Below are positions 1 to 9,888 of a DNA stretch of 17,303 nt, piece by piece. Position 1 is the stretch's first letter, and each line of letters starts with the position of its first letter. Below the pieces are notes generated by a model. That model saw only the letters and a list, made by a program, of their open reading frames with translations, was not told where the DNA came from and did no database searches. The translations under genes were made by a program, and so were the position numbers. The DNA is from Smittium culicis (lineage: Eukaryota > Kickxellomycota > Harpellomycetes > Harpellales > Legeriomycetaceae). The DNA lies in NCBI GenBank assembly GCA_001970855.1, contig LSSN01004009.1:1-17303 (forward strand), read 5' to 3'.

Positions 1-547
1 GCACGACCTGCTGATGAAAAAACTCCAGCAAAATAAAATTGGTGGAAATCTGCTAAAAGTGATAAAAAGCCTGTACCAGAGCCCAGAAATGGTGGTGAGG
101 TGCGGAAATGAAATATCAAGAGCTTTCAAGTACTGCTGCGGAGTCAGGCAAGGATGCCCAATGTCGCCTATATTATTCGATATTTATATCAATGATATTT
201 TTGAAGGCATGGATGGCGTAGAAGTGCCTGGATTGGATGAAAAAATACCAGGGCTGTTATTTGCCGATGATGCAGTAATTTTAGCCGACTCTGAAATTTC
301 GCTCAAAAACAGTTTTTTGAAGCTTAATTTATGGGCTGAGAAATGGAGAATGAAAATCAACAACAAAAAATGCGGTGTAATTCCTATCGATGCAGCTGTC
401 GAATCGCAATCATTTATCCAACAAAAATCTGTGCAAGCTGTCGATGAGTATACTTATCTGGAGCTAAAATTCATCAATATTTGGATACATAATGATAAGA
501 TCAATATTAACACTGCTGTGCCACAAAAACTTATTATAATACAATAA
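1..547 (+). pseudogene. Non-LTR retrotransposon (LINE) ORF2 fragment, reverse transcriptase palm/thumb, truncated both ends
   Basis: This is a piece of a LINE ORF2 protein, whose reverse transcriptase copies element RNA at a nicked chromosomal target. The frame is already open at base 2 (codons reading HDLL precede the first Met at 14), so the true start lies left of the window. Visible motifs, numbered from Met 14, are GVRQGCPMSPILFDIYINDI at about residues 43-62 (RT block 4 region) and LLFADDAVIL at 81-90, with the two catalytic Asp codons at 266-271, followed by the thumb-side KWRMKINNKKC. Similarity to the second LINE copy (14175-14819) is clear but far from identical, so the two are different families of one clade. 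Similarity fades after YTYLELKFINIW (about 490), and the last 15-20 codons look like random AT-rich sequence. The rest of ORF2, its 3' UTR and A tail are missing. An intact catalytic core does not mean activity here. Confidence 0.9.
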
Positions 548-1381
548 ATTGTACTTAGTTATTCATTTATGAAAATTTTTATTATTTATGCTTCTTGTCA
601 CACTATTATTCATAATAATTTATTTTTTTAGATAATTTACAGTTTTTTCTCTTATGTTATTAACTTCTGTATTGTACAGAGTACTTTAATCCAATCAATT
701 CAATGATTTTTAGCTGTATATATATTATGGGTTTTTTATCAAGGTAAATATATCTCTTTTATAACTTGATTATATACTTTTTTTCTTGTAGTTTTTTTTG
801 ATAGTTATCTTTTAAATTATATTTTTATTAATCAACTAGAATGTAACCAAAAAAATACGACTCCATATAATTTTTTGCAGTTTTATAAATTTAAATTATG
901 AAAACTTAAACGAAAAAGGTTTATAATAATAACTACAACCGTTAGATTCTAAGGTTTTATATAATGAAGGAGAAAAAATTGAAACACTTAAAGATTCATT
1001 TTTTGAATCTCTATGTCTTTTATACTATTATATTTACCAAAATGATTGGATAATTTAGATTAGCGAATTAGTTAAAATTAATCCAATCAAATCTAGACAA
1101 AAACAAAATTAAAACCAGAAATTTGATATAACTATAAAAAATTAATAAGCCCAAACCAATGAACACGAGAATCGCCATCAAAAAATACATTTTAGTATTT
1201 CATTTTATGATTTTATGATTTTACCTTTCTTTTTTTTTTAGTTTACTGTCAATAAATTTATCACACTTCATCATTAAATAAATCTTACAGTTCAAAACTT
1301 CACCATTGTTTTAGTTATAGTAAATATGAATCATAATTTAAACAAAATAACCTTCGATATCAGAATAAGATCTAATAGTAT
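548..1381. other. AT-rich stretch without recognisable gene
   Basis: This stretch is very AT-rich, with many stop codons in all frames and homopolymer runs such as the T9 run near 1230. I see no coding segment, RNA gene or transposon end. It begins where the LINE fragment loses similarity, so it may include decayed LINE 3' sequence that can no longer be recognised. Confidence 0.6.
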
Positions 1382-1610
1382 ATGCTCAAAAAACCCGAAA
1401 AACTTAGTAGCTATTGCATTAACTTTTACAATAATAGGCGTTTCTTGGGATTAGCAGAAAAATTATATCTCTTAAAATTTATGCTGAGGTGTACCATACT
1501 CCCCAGTTCTCACAGTGGGATTTTCAGTGTGAGAATCAAGTTCAGGGGCAATAGTGGGATCAGTTTTCTTGATACCGCTCTAGGGAGATAGCTTGGGTAT
1601 CATTTTGATT
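1382..1610. other. Higher-GC island with hairpin and short uncharacterised ORF
   Basis: The patch is visibly richer in G and C than the sequence on both sides. It contains a 69-codon plus-strand frame (1382-1591) that matches no family I recognise. A perfect 8-bp hairpin lies inside it: TTCTCACA at 1507-1514 pairs with TGTGAGAA at 1528-1535 around a 13-nt loop. The motif AGTGGGAT occurs twice, in the loop region and again near 1553. In this genome the transposon copies and the one good gene are the GC-richer parts, so the island may be a worn fragment of a mobile element. That is inference; no terminal repeats or target duplication were found. Confidence 0.3.
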
Positions 1611-3554
1611 TATAGGGTTTGATTGATAGGGTTTGATTATTTAGTTTTATGCTTAGTTTCATGTATATTAATTATTAAAAAATTTAATTCTAATTAAATT
1701 TTGAAAATATATTTAATTTTAATGCTAAAGGTTAAAAAAATTTTATTATTGTTATGTTTTTTGTTTTTTGTTTTGTGTTTTTTTTTTATGGTTTTATAGT
1801 AAATTTTAAATTTAAAAGTTTTAAAGTATTCATACTAAGGAAGCTTAATTTTAGAATTGTAAAAAAAATAATAAAGAAAGATTTTATTTAATTTTTACCC
1901 TTTTATATTGTTAATTTTATTTAGGATTTAAGGGTTAGTTTTGATATTCTTTAAATTTATTGTTATTAATTTTCTATAAAAAATCGACAAACTTCAGCGA
2001 GACATTTTCTGACTGGTTATTTATATAGAAAAAATATACGTGCTCTTCTATGTTGCTAAAAGTATTAAAATTCATGCCAGTCTTATCGTAATATAGTTTA
2101 TGAGCCTTTTATTTTTATGTTTGTGTTTATTGTATTTGTTAGACTTGACTAGATTTTGTTTATAAAATTTGAATAATTAAATTGAAGCTTCGATTATTAT
2201 TATCATTTTTTTTCTTTTTGATCACGTTATTAACAAACTAAAAATTTATAAGCATAGACCACTGTATTCAAAAATTTGTAAAAAGCTAATCTATCTTTAA
2301 CCTTTGTTATTAATCAGTTTTCCTTTGGTAAAAAAACCTTAAACTAAATGTGGCTAAAATTATTAAGTTTTCTTTCTAGCACGTGCTATGTTATTATGTA
2401 ACTGATTTCAAGTTTTATTTAAATTCTTTGTAGTTTTATGATTTTAAATTAGAATTTCTGGAAATTTTTATAGGCAAATAAAACTGATTAACGAACTTCA
2501 AAAGACTTTATTCTGATGAATAAAAATCTGAATGATAAGGGAGATTTACATCTTGCTCATCACTTCCACATATATATTCCAATTGGATTGTATAAAGCTA
2601 TTGATTGCAATATATAGTTTATTATGTATTCTTACATAGTCGAATTTAATTTAAAACTAGTAAAAATTCGCGAGAAAAATTTAACCCATATTTTTCGTTT
2701 TTTGAAAAAATTTTCCATATACAAATATTTTAAAAAGCTGAAATTAATTAGGATAGTGAGGGTATACCACATAAATATATTTAAAATAGTAATTTTTAAT
2801 ATTTTGAATTTTATATCAAGTAACTATGTGAAAATTATGAATCAGATGAACAAGTAAATCTCTAGTATTACCTCAAAATTTCCGAAAACTAAAGGTCTGA
2901 TTGAGAAAAAAAATTTTATTAAATTTCTTTAATGACATTTAGCATTTAAAATTTAGTTTCAAAATATTCTGATTAGGAATTTTTATACCGATTTATCTTA
3001 CTATCCATTGATAGATAATAATAATGGAATTAAATAGCTATGATATTATAATTACGCTGAATTCAAAAATATAATTATATAAAAGTATTCAGAGATCAGT
3101 TTGAAATCAACTTTTTAAAGTGAACGAAATTTTATCATAGCAAAAATGAATATCGTATCCTATATTTTACCAATAAATATTTTCCCGCTTATGCGCTTAG
3201 CTTTTTAACCATAAAAATCACTTTACAGATTTCAATAAAAATATCAGCCTATGATAGCGTCTAAATAAAAAAAAAAGTTATAATGATTTACTTAACTAGA
3301 AAATTTTAAATAAAATCATTAAAAAATAAACACAAATAACAAAAGTTTTTATTATAATATGTAATTTTACGTTGAAATCGAGAAAATTAAAATAAAAAAT
3401 ATCAATATTTTTATAGTGCAAAAACATAATCAATGGTGCTTTCCAACCGTAACAAATAACAAAGAAACCCAAAGAACACAGCAGAAAATGTAGAATATCC
3501 AACGTGGATATTATTTCATTTAATAAAGCCAGCGTATATAAATACTAAAATCAT
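1592..3554. other. AT-rich stretch without supported gene
   Basis: The sequence is mostly A/T homopolymer-rich. A short direct repeat of about 13 bp (ATAGGGTTTGATT) occurs twice in tandem at 1612-1638. A 77-codon plus-strand frame (2624-2857) and a 68-codon minus-strand frame (3296-3502) exist, but both are made almost entirely of Lys, Ile, Asn, Phe, Leu and Tyr codons, as expected from AT-rich non-coding DNA. No transposon ends or RNA genes were recognised. Confidence 0.55.
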
Positions 3555-3557
3555 ATA

Positions 3558-3930
3558 CAGGTTTTTGTATTCTATTTTGCGAAACAGTCCAATAATTATG
3601 CAAAATTCCAAAAAAAAATTTGCAATAAAGAATTTTTCGCGTTTCGTTTTGCGAAATTTTGTAAGGATTTTTCAAATGATTATATATCGAGTAATTTCAA
3701 TTTTTCAAAGCTTTCAATCGAGGTTGCAAAGCTACTGATTTGAGCGTGCAAAAGAAAAATACAGGTTAATAAGAATTTCTAATTTCAAAAAAAATCTTTA
3801 CAGTATAGTAAAATTTTTATAGACGGAAAGAAATACAAGGTTTATTAGTTTTTACTAATAAATATTTTTTCATAGATATATTACTAACTTTTGTATCAGC
3901 TTTTATTTATATATTAGCTACTATATAAAT
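3558..3930 (+). repeat. Left arm of long inverted repeat
   Basis: This arm pairs with 5903-6279 over its whole length, with scattered substitutions and about a handful of 1-2 base indels. The first 15 bases differ more than the rest. The motif TTTTGCGAAA occurs twice in the outer 100 bp (3575-3584 and 3647-3656). The second copy faces TTTTTCGC (about 3633-3640), forming a small hairpin. Repeated sites near a terminus are common transposase-binding positions in DNA transposons; binding here is inferred only. Confidence 0.9.
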
Positions 3931-4682
3931 CTAAATCTTACTTTGCTATTAGCTTTTAAATATTGATCTCCTTTTTTATTTGTCTACATAATATATTTTT
4001 ATATTAAAAAAATACTATACAGTATTCTAAATGATTTCTTTTATTCTAAGAAAAAGGTTACCAGACTTGGTCAAAACTAAATTTTATCGAGCCCAAAATT
4101 AAATATATGTACGCTAATAAAAATAAAACATTACTAAATTATACCGACACTAACTCACAGCAAGATTAACACAACTATTATTTAATTCATAAATAGATCA
4201 ATTATTTTATAAATTAAGAGAATAGTTTTTTATTGAAAAATATTATAACAATTATATAACTTGAATACTTTTATAAATTTTTTCAAACTTGTTTTTTAGA
4301 AATATTTAATTTTAGAAAGTAGTAATATTTTTTAAAAGTTAATAATAAAATACTTTATGAATACTTTATAACCATTGAAAGAAACGAAGTATATTTGCAT
4401 ATACAGTGGCTAAAAATAAGTTTATATATTTCAATTAAGCCAAAAAAAAAAAATCAAAATCAAAATTAAAATTCTATATACTGTTTAATTTTTTAAATTT
4501 CTAATTTTACTTAGAGTAATTTTTCACCTGTTACCTCGATGATATTTTTTTATGATTAATAAAAATTGTGAATTAAGTATAACTAAAAGAAAATTTGTGA
4601 TATATGATATTTGTGACAAATTCGCTCAACTATTGTACGACTAATATTTACTTTTTATTGGTCAGCTCTTAATTATTTTATT

Positions 4683-4748
4683 TCTTTGTAAAAAGAAATT
4701 TAACAGTTATGTATCTCTTTGTAAAAAGGGAGCTAACAGTTATTTATC
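4683..4748 (+). repeat. Two tandem 33-bp units inside the inverted-repeat element
   Basis: The units at 4683-4715 and 4716-4748 both begin TCTTTGTAAAAAG and share TAACAGTTAT, differing at a central five-base block (AAATT against GGAGC) and one further base. The unit start recurs in inverted orientation at 4921-4934 (CCTTTTTACAAAGA), and related TACAAAG motifs lie at 5170-5176 and 5196-5202. No function is evident. Confidence 0.8.
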
Positions 4749-5188
4749 AAAAAGAAAACTTTTTTATATGAGGAAAACCAAGAAAAATAGATAACTTATA
4801 AAATAAATTTTATTTATTTGCATATACTACTACTATTTTACTTAATGATCAACAATTACATTCATTTTTTATGGTTTAGTCACAGGTCTGTTGTTTGTAA
4901 ATAAGGATCCTAGATAATTTCCTTTTTACAAAGAATATATCTTGAGGATCACAACAATAAAATAGGAAAATCTATACCTTAATTACCATTTCACTATCAT
5001 TATCTACATAACCAAGTAAAGGGAAAATTCTCATTTCAATAGTTTGTGAACTGTAAAATATTTCAAATTCTATAAAAGAAAATAATTGTCACAGAGCTAA
5101 GCTCTTACTATTTTTAATCAAAACTTAATCGAGTCTTCCTATTTCGATCTAACTCGGTTTTTTTCTTTATACAAAGGAAATCTAAAAC

Positions 5189-5204
5189 TTCTTTGTACAA
5201 AGAA
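5189..5204. repeat. 16-bp perfect palindrome in element core
   Basis: TTCTTTGTACAAAGAA is identical to its reverse complement. Each half is the CTTTGTA motif that opens the 33-bp tandem units upstream. A dyad protein-binding site is possible but there is no direct support. Confidence 0.75.
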
Positions 5205-5568
5205 TATTTTTATGAGTTAGTTTTAGAATAGAAAAATCAATTCTAATACCTTTTTATTCAACTATTAATATCACTCATATTACATTATCATTTCTCTTTA
5301 CATTTAATTAATAAACTATACACCAAACTGCTATTATTACTATCATAAAAGAAATCACCGTTTATTTATACTCTGAAACATTAATATGGGAAAACTTATT
5401 CTTGATAAGCTTTAATTAATTTTCAATATAAAAGTTATCAAGTTTTGCTAAAATATAAGAAAATAAGGTTTATTTTATAACATAAAATTTGAAAACAAAA
5501 TACACTTTCCAAAAACTATTATTAATAAAGCTATCAAAAAACTTGAAATATATAACACTTGCTTTAAA

Positions 5569-5771
5569 AGCTTGGTTTGAAAAACCACGGCTACAAAATG
5601 TTTTTTGGAAGAGAGGTGTTTTTTAAGTAAGAAAAAATAAATAAACTAAAAGAAAATAAAATTCATAAGTAAACCTTTTTCATTAATATACACAATATAA
5701 AATATATTATTTACGATCTAGGACTAAGTGTATTAATTAACAGCATCCACAAGCTTGGTGTAAAACCACGG
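5569..5771 (+). repeat. Direct repeat pair AGCTTGGT-N-AAAACCACGG in element core
   Basis: The copies at 5569-5590 and 5751-5771 both read AGCTTGGT, then a short variable spacer (TTGA or GT), then AAAACCACGG. They are about 180 bp apart and stand out because they contain G/C in a very AT-rich core. They may mark a duplicated internal segment. Confidence 0.6.
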
Positions 5772-5902
5772 AGAAAAAATTTTTAATAAAATATAAAAAG
5801 GAGCCAGTATTATGATAAAAATTTTAAAAAAAAGCATTTTTTTTAATTGTTAAAAAAAGTAGAAATAGAAATGGTATGCTATGAGTATATAATAAGGGGA
5901 AA

Positions 5903-6279
5903 TAAATTTATATCAGTAGCCAATACATAAATAAAAGCTGATAAAAAAGTTAGTAATATATCTATGAAAAAATATTTATTAGTAAAAACTAATAAACCTT
6001 GTATTTCTTTCCGTCTATAAAAATTTTACTATACTGTAAAGATTTTTTTTGAAATTAGAAATTCTTATTAACCTGTATTTTTCTTTTGCACGCTCAAATC
6101 AGTAGCTTTGCAACCTCGATTGAAAGCTTTGAAAAATTGAAATTACTCGATATATAATCATTCGAAAAATTCTTACAAAATTTCGCAAAACGAAACGCGA
6201 AAAATTTTTTATTGCAATTTTTTTTTTGGAATTTTGCATAATTATTGGGCTGTTTCGCAAAATACATTTCAGAACCCTG
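5903..6279 (-). repeat. Right arm of long inverted repeat
   Basis: Read on the minus strand this matches the left arm from its terminus (CAGGGTTCTG, ending at 6279) to the inner boundary near 5903. The matching TTTCGCAAAA sites are at 6181-6190 and 6253-6262. Similarity stops abruptly on the core side, where the right arm runs into AGGGGAAATAAATT and the left arm into CTAAATCTTAC. Confidence 0.9.
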
Positions 6280-6447
6280 TATTAGAATAGGTGCTATAGA
6301 TGTAAAATTTTTTCAAATAAAGAAATATATTAATTTGTATTTTTTGGAAATGTAAGATTCTTTTGAAGAGCAGTACTTATTCTATTAAATTTTTCCTTCG
6401 CTTCAAACTTTATTTGAAGTTTAAATTCAATTAGTAATTATTATTAA

Positions 6448-6635
6448 CCCTTTCACATCCAACGCTCTTTAAAAAAATCGATTTATGATTTGTAGATTAT
6501 TTAAAAGCAATCTTATTATTTGTTGTTATTTTACACCATACCAATGATTGTTATAAACTCGTAATTAAATTATTTTAATTGAGCGCTGTTGGCTATATCT
6601 TGTGAGTCAAAAATAGACTACCGATCGGGAAAGGG
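6448..6635 (+). mobile_element. 188-bp TTAA-flanked miniature element, copy 1 (piggyBac-like MITE)
   Basis: The copy begins CCCTTTCACATCC and ends ATCGGGAAAGGG, so the outer 8 bases of the two ends are inverted repeats. TTAA lies immediately outside at 6444-6447 and 6636-6639. TTAA target sites with ends starting CCC are the known signature of the piggyBac superfamily. There is no coding capacity, so a transposase would have to come from elsewhere. Length and internal order match copies 2 and 3 exactly (188 bp each), including GCTGTTGGCTAT near 6587 and GTCAAAAATAGACTACC near the end. Confidence 0.8.
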
Positions 6636-6639
6636 TTAA

Positions 6640-8409
6640 ATGGTTCAATAGATTAGCGAATAAATCCGCCTGATAATCATTAGCAAATTGAATATCAAGG
6701 AAAAAAAGGTCCTCTTTGTGTAAGAATATCTCAAATATCACAAATATCTCGTAAGATATTTAGTATTAGGATTAACTCTTTCCCATCAAAAAATTTTTTC
6801 ATGATGAAAAAATAAACTACTCTGGGTCAATAAAAAAAATGCATAACATCAATGGCTTTAATATAAAAGCTAAATGTAAATTCGATCAAATAATATGGAA
6901 AATGTTGAAATATCAAGAAAAAAGTTTACCAGAACCTTGACCAGCCTTAACCAGTCCTAAAACTATCGAAAAATACAATGATAAAAATAATATTTATATT
7001 TACAGCGCACATCCATTATTATCTATATTTATAGCTGGATCTACTTGAGATTCTTACAGTGCTATTAGTTCTTACGAAGAGCTATAATTAACAAGTAAAT
7101 ATTACATGATTGATATAAGCGAACTAAGCCTTTAGCGAGAATAGACGCCAAGATTCTTTAAATCTTGGTCTTAGGCTTTATATTAAAATTATATCTTTGA
7201 GTTTAAAGAATTCAATTTTTATAAAAAAATAGATAAAATTTATTTTCAAGAGCATATTATCTATCTATACTAAAATAAAATAAAAGTATAATGTAATCAC
7301 ATTTACACTTCACAAGGGTTATTTAAACAATTCAATGAATATTTTAACGATTTTATTTCTGTAAAAATTATTTTTTTATTCTATTTAACTCTAGATAATA
7401 ATATTCATTTTAAATTGATATTCGTAGTAAAAGAAATATCGAGATAGATCTACACACTAAAAACATTTAAAATTTGAAGGGATAAAAATTTATAAAAAGG
7501 CGTTAATGTGAGTAATTTTTTATAATTTATTATTTTTAAGCATTGTATAAAAAATATAAAGCCTGTCGAATAATTCATTTTTTTTAGCTATTTGAGTCTA
7601 TATTGACTCATAACCACGCAAAATTATTGAAATAATTCTCAGAAAAATAGTGCATTTAAAAAATTCTATTTTATAATTTAATTAATGTTTAACGAAATAC
7701 TAGTGGCTATTTTTAGGAATAATATATTACTAATTATTCTGTATTTAATTAAGAAATAGGAATAATATAATTAATATCTATAAATTAAAGAAAAGGTGAT
7801 AACATTAGATAAAAACCTTTATTTACATATTTAAATATACAGATTATTATTGATAAAATTCATAATTTAAAACGTGAAATACGAAGAAATTAAAATATCA
7901 AAAAGTTTTTGACTGATCAAACATAATAAAATTTAAATAGCATGCTAGCAGTTTGTTAACCAATATTATCTGCGGAATGCAATCTACCTTTGAAAGTAAC
8001 GGTTCAAAAACCGTGCATATTGTATATAGTTGTATAAAGAATAATTAAACTTATATTTTGTTTTTTATTAACTGTTGTTTTTTAGCAATAAATTTCGCCT
8101 ATATAAATGACAAAAACAGTCTACCTTTGAACAGGAAAAGTCAAAAAAATGGGCAAAGAGTATAGAATTTTATAGAATATAACCAATCTTATAACAGTGT
8201 TTGTATCAAAGTACAATTTTTGTTATTTTGCTTTTCAAGATCATTATTTTTAATTTCTAAGCCTATAAGCCTTATTATATTATTATCGTTCTTATAATGT
8301 CTTTAATTGACATTATTTATTGTGCTGCTTTTTTGATCTATTTATCAACATCCTTATTCAGTTTTATTCATATAATAGTATTGGTCTAAATCTATGTTTA
8401 TATTTATCT
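6640..8409. other. AT-rich stretch without gene
   Basis: No frame of interest is present. TTAACTCTTTCCCATC at 6772-6787 resembles a lone left end of the 188-bp family. Beside it is a near-perfect dyad (ATTTTTTCAT at 6793-6802 against ATGAAAAAAT at 6804-6813). A 6-bp-stem hairpin (ACGGTT/AACCGT) lies near 8000; it looks superficially like a tRNA T-arm but has no tRNA around it. Confidence 0.5.
8112..8125 (+). repeat. Isolated copy of MITE sub-terminal motif
   Basis: AAAAACAGTCTACC is identical to positions 8576-8589 inside copy 2 of the 188-bp family, but here it is followed by TTTGAACAGGAA rather than a terminus and TTAA. A related CTACCTTTGAA also occurs at 7984-7994. These may be debris of older family members. 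Confidence 0.4.
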
Positions 8410-8413
8410 TTAA

Positions 8414-8601
8414 CCCTTTCCCGTCCAACATTCTTTAAAAAAATCAATTTAATGATTCTTATATGATTTATAAGCAATTATACTATTTGCTGTTATATTA
8501 AAATATGCCAATAATTCATAAGGCCTTGGAATTAAATAATTTTAATTGAACTCTGTTGGCTATGTTTTGAAGGTCAAAAACAGTCTACCGTCCGTGAAGG
8601 G
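8414..8601 (+). mobile_element. 188-bp TTAA-flanked miniature element, copy 2 (piggyBac-like MITE)
   Basis: The left end is CCCTTTCCCGTCCAAC and the right end GTCCGTGAAGGG, with TTAA at 8410-8413 and 8602-8605. It aligns to copy 1 along its whole length without net gain or loss. The left end is probably closest to the ancestral terminus, since CCCTTTCCCG agrees with the reverse complement of copy 1's right end. Confidence 0.82.
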
Positions 8602-8605
8602 TTAA

Positions 8606-9558
8606 ACTAAAAATTAAATTGATATCTTTATATTTTATTAATAAATTTTTATATATTGATCATATAACCTTTTAAACTGTTGATATAATTATAGCCATCT
8701 TTGTTTTTTTTATTTATCGTCAGTCATTTTTATTTTTTTCTCATTCCTTACAATAATAAGTTCGACATAACAATTTTTATTTCCTCTAAACATCATTGCA
8801 TTTTATTTTATAATTATATTTAATTATAAATACATCTTGTTATTTGATATGAGTGAGTTCTATTTATTATCCTTAATGAATTGTACTCATCCATTTGTAG
8901 TGTTTTTTTCTTTTTATAATCTACATTCAAATTAAAACTATTTTAGCTAATGTGGCTGTTTTTAAGTGTACTTATCATTAAATTAAGTTCATTAATATAT
9001 TTAATGAAAATAATTAACTTGTTCAATATTAGTTATGATTTTGAATTGGTTATGCTTATTATGTATAATACTAAATTAGAGCTTGTCTCTTTAAAAAATT
9101 TTTAAATCTTTCTCATTAGAGTATATAAAGCCATTATAAACTCAATAAAATTTATATGAATTAGTATCTATTAAAATATTCAGATTAGTAAGACTTTAAT
9201 TATATCTTTATCCGAATAATTTAAAGTACAGATTTCTATTAATCAAGTTGGTGCATAATCTAATTTAATTATAACTCGAGGTAAATAGCTCAGTTTTTTT
9301 CAAAAGTTTATATATTTTTTGTATATGGACTTTATGACCCGATTTTACCCAGAAAAATTTTTAGTTGTATGTATTATTCTTGACAGCCATTAGTGGAGTT
9401 CTGAAATGCAAATCCCATTCACCTTTCAGCCTATTTTTTTCTTTAAATTAATGATTTTTACTGGGCAATTTAGAACCCAATGTGTAAAGGTTTATAATTA
9501 AAATAAAAAAAAGTATCTGGCGAATAAAATATAAAAATTAAAAAGGATATTTGATTTT
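8606..9558. other. AT-rich stretch without gene
   Basis: The sequence is low-GC with short homopolymers and no recognisable coding frame, RNA gene or transposon terminus between MITE copy 2 and the broken remnant at 9559. Confidence 0.5.
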
Positions 9559-9641
9559 GGTAGACTGTTTTTGGTCTTCTGAACAGGAACACACATTTTT
9601 GAAAAAGGCCGTTTTTGATCTACCGCCTGGGAAAGAGTTAA
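9559..9641 (+). mobile_element. Broken remnant of the 188-bp element family (right end plus inverted piece)
   Basis: GATCTACCGCCTGGGAAAGAG followed by TTAA (9638-9641) is a right terminus of the 188-bp family. No matching left terminus lies about 188 bp upstream. Instead GGTAGACTGTTTTT at 9559-9572 is the reverse complement of the sub-terminal AAAAACAGTCTACC of copy 2 (8576-8589). The piece is therefore a head-to-head or rearranged remnant of two ends. Confidence 0.5.
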
Positions 9642-9888
9642 AAAGGTCCTAAAATAATTTAAAAATCATAGGTATTATATAATCAAAATAAAATTCTCAA
9701 ATGCTACTTTTAAGTTTGAATTAATTTTGCTTGTTTTCATATGAGCGGAATTTTTAAAGCGTTTAATTTTTATATTTCTTTAAAATCTATATTTAGTACT
9801 TTTATAATCACTATAAACTAATGAACTCAATTAGTATAAAATGATAATTCAAAATGTAACATGAACGTGAAAGTTAAAGAAATATTAA

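Larger units (their letters stand above)
3555..6282. mobile_element. 2.7-kb element with ~375-bp inverted arms and non-coding core (foldback or non-autonomous DNA transposon)
   Basis: Two nearly identical arms in opposite orientation (3558-3930 and 5903-6279) bracket a core of about 2 kb. The outermost bases are CAGG on the left and CCTG on the right. Each end abuts a TA dinucleotide (3556-3557 and 6280-6281), compatible with a TA target duplication, although in such AT-rich DNA that could be chance. No reading frame long enough for a transposase exists in the core, so the element would be non-autonomous. The right terminus read inward begins CAGGGTTCTG, which resembles hAT-superfamily ends, but the 8 bp on each side (ATCATATA and TATTAGAA) do not match, and hAT arms are usually short. 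Long arms also occur in Mutator-like and foldback elements; no 9-bp duplication is seen either. The superfamily remains undetermined. Confidence 0.8.

Noticed and set aside
184..366. Minus-strand frame over the first LINE fragment
   Set aside because: It is the shadow of the reverse transcriptase frame, whose plus-strand motifs are clear.
1612..1638. Telomere-like repeat (ATAGGGTTTGATT twice)
   Set aside because: There are only two units, not a known telomere repeat, and they sit in internal sequence.
2624..2857. 77-codon plus-strand frame as a gene
   Set aside because: It is composed almost only of Lys, Ile, Asn, Phe, Leu and Tyr codons, matching AT-rich background. There is no domain, no promoter contrast and no GC rise as in the real gene at 12515.
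3296..3502. 68-codon minus-strand frame with hydrophobic stretches (possible membrane peptide)
   Set aside because: Phe/Ile/Leu-rich frames arise by chance from T-rich DNA. There is no supporting feature.
3550..6287. hAT assignment of the inverted-repeat element from its CAGGGTTCTG end
   Set aside because: The 8-bp flanks do not match each other, the left end differs from the right in its first 15 bases, and the arms are far longer than usual for hAT. Left unassigned.
7997..8016. tRNA T-arm-like hairpin around GGTTCAAAAACC
   Set aside because: The stem is 6 bp with a 4-base loop, not 5 bp with a 7-base loop, and no acceptor, D or anticodon arms surround it.
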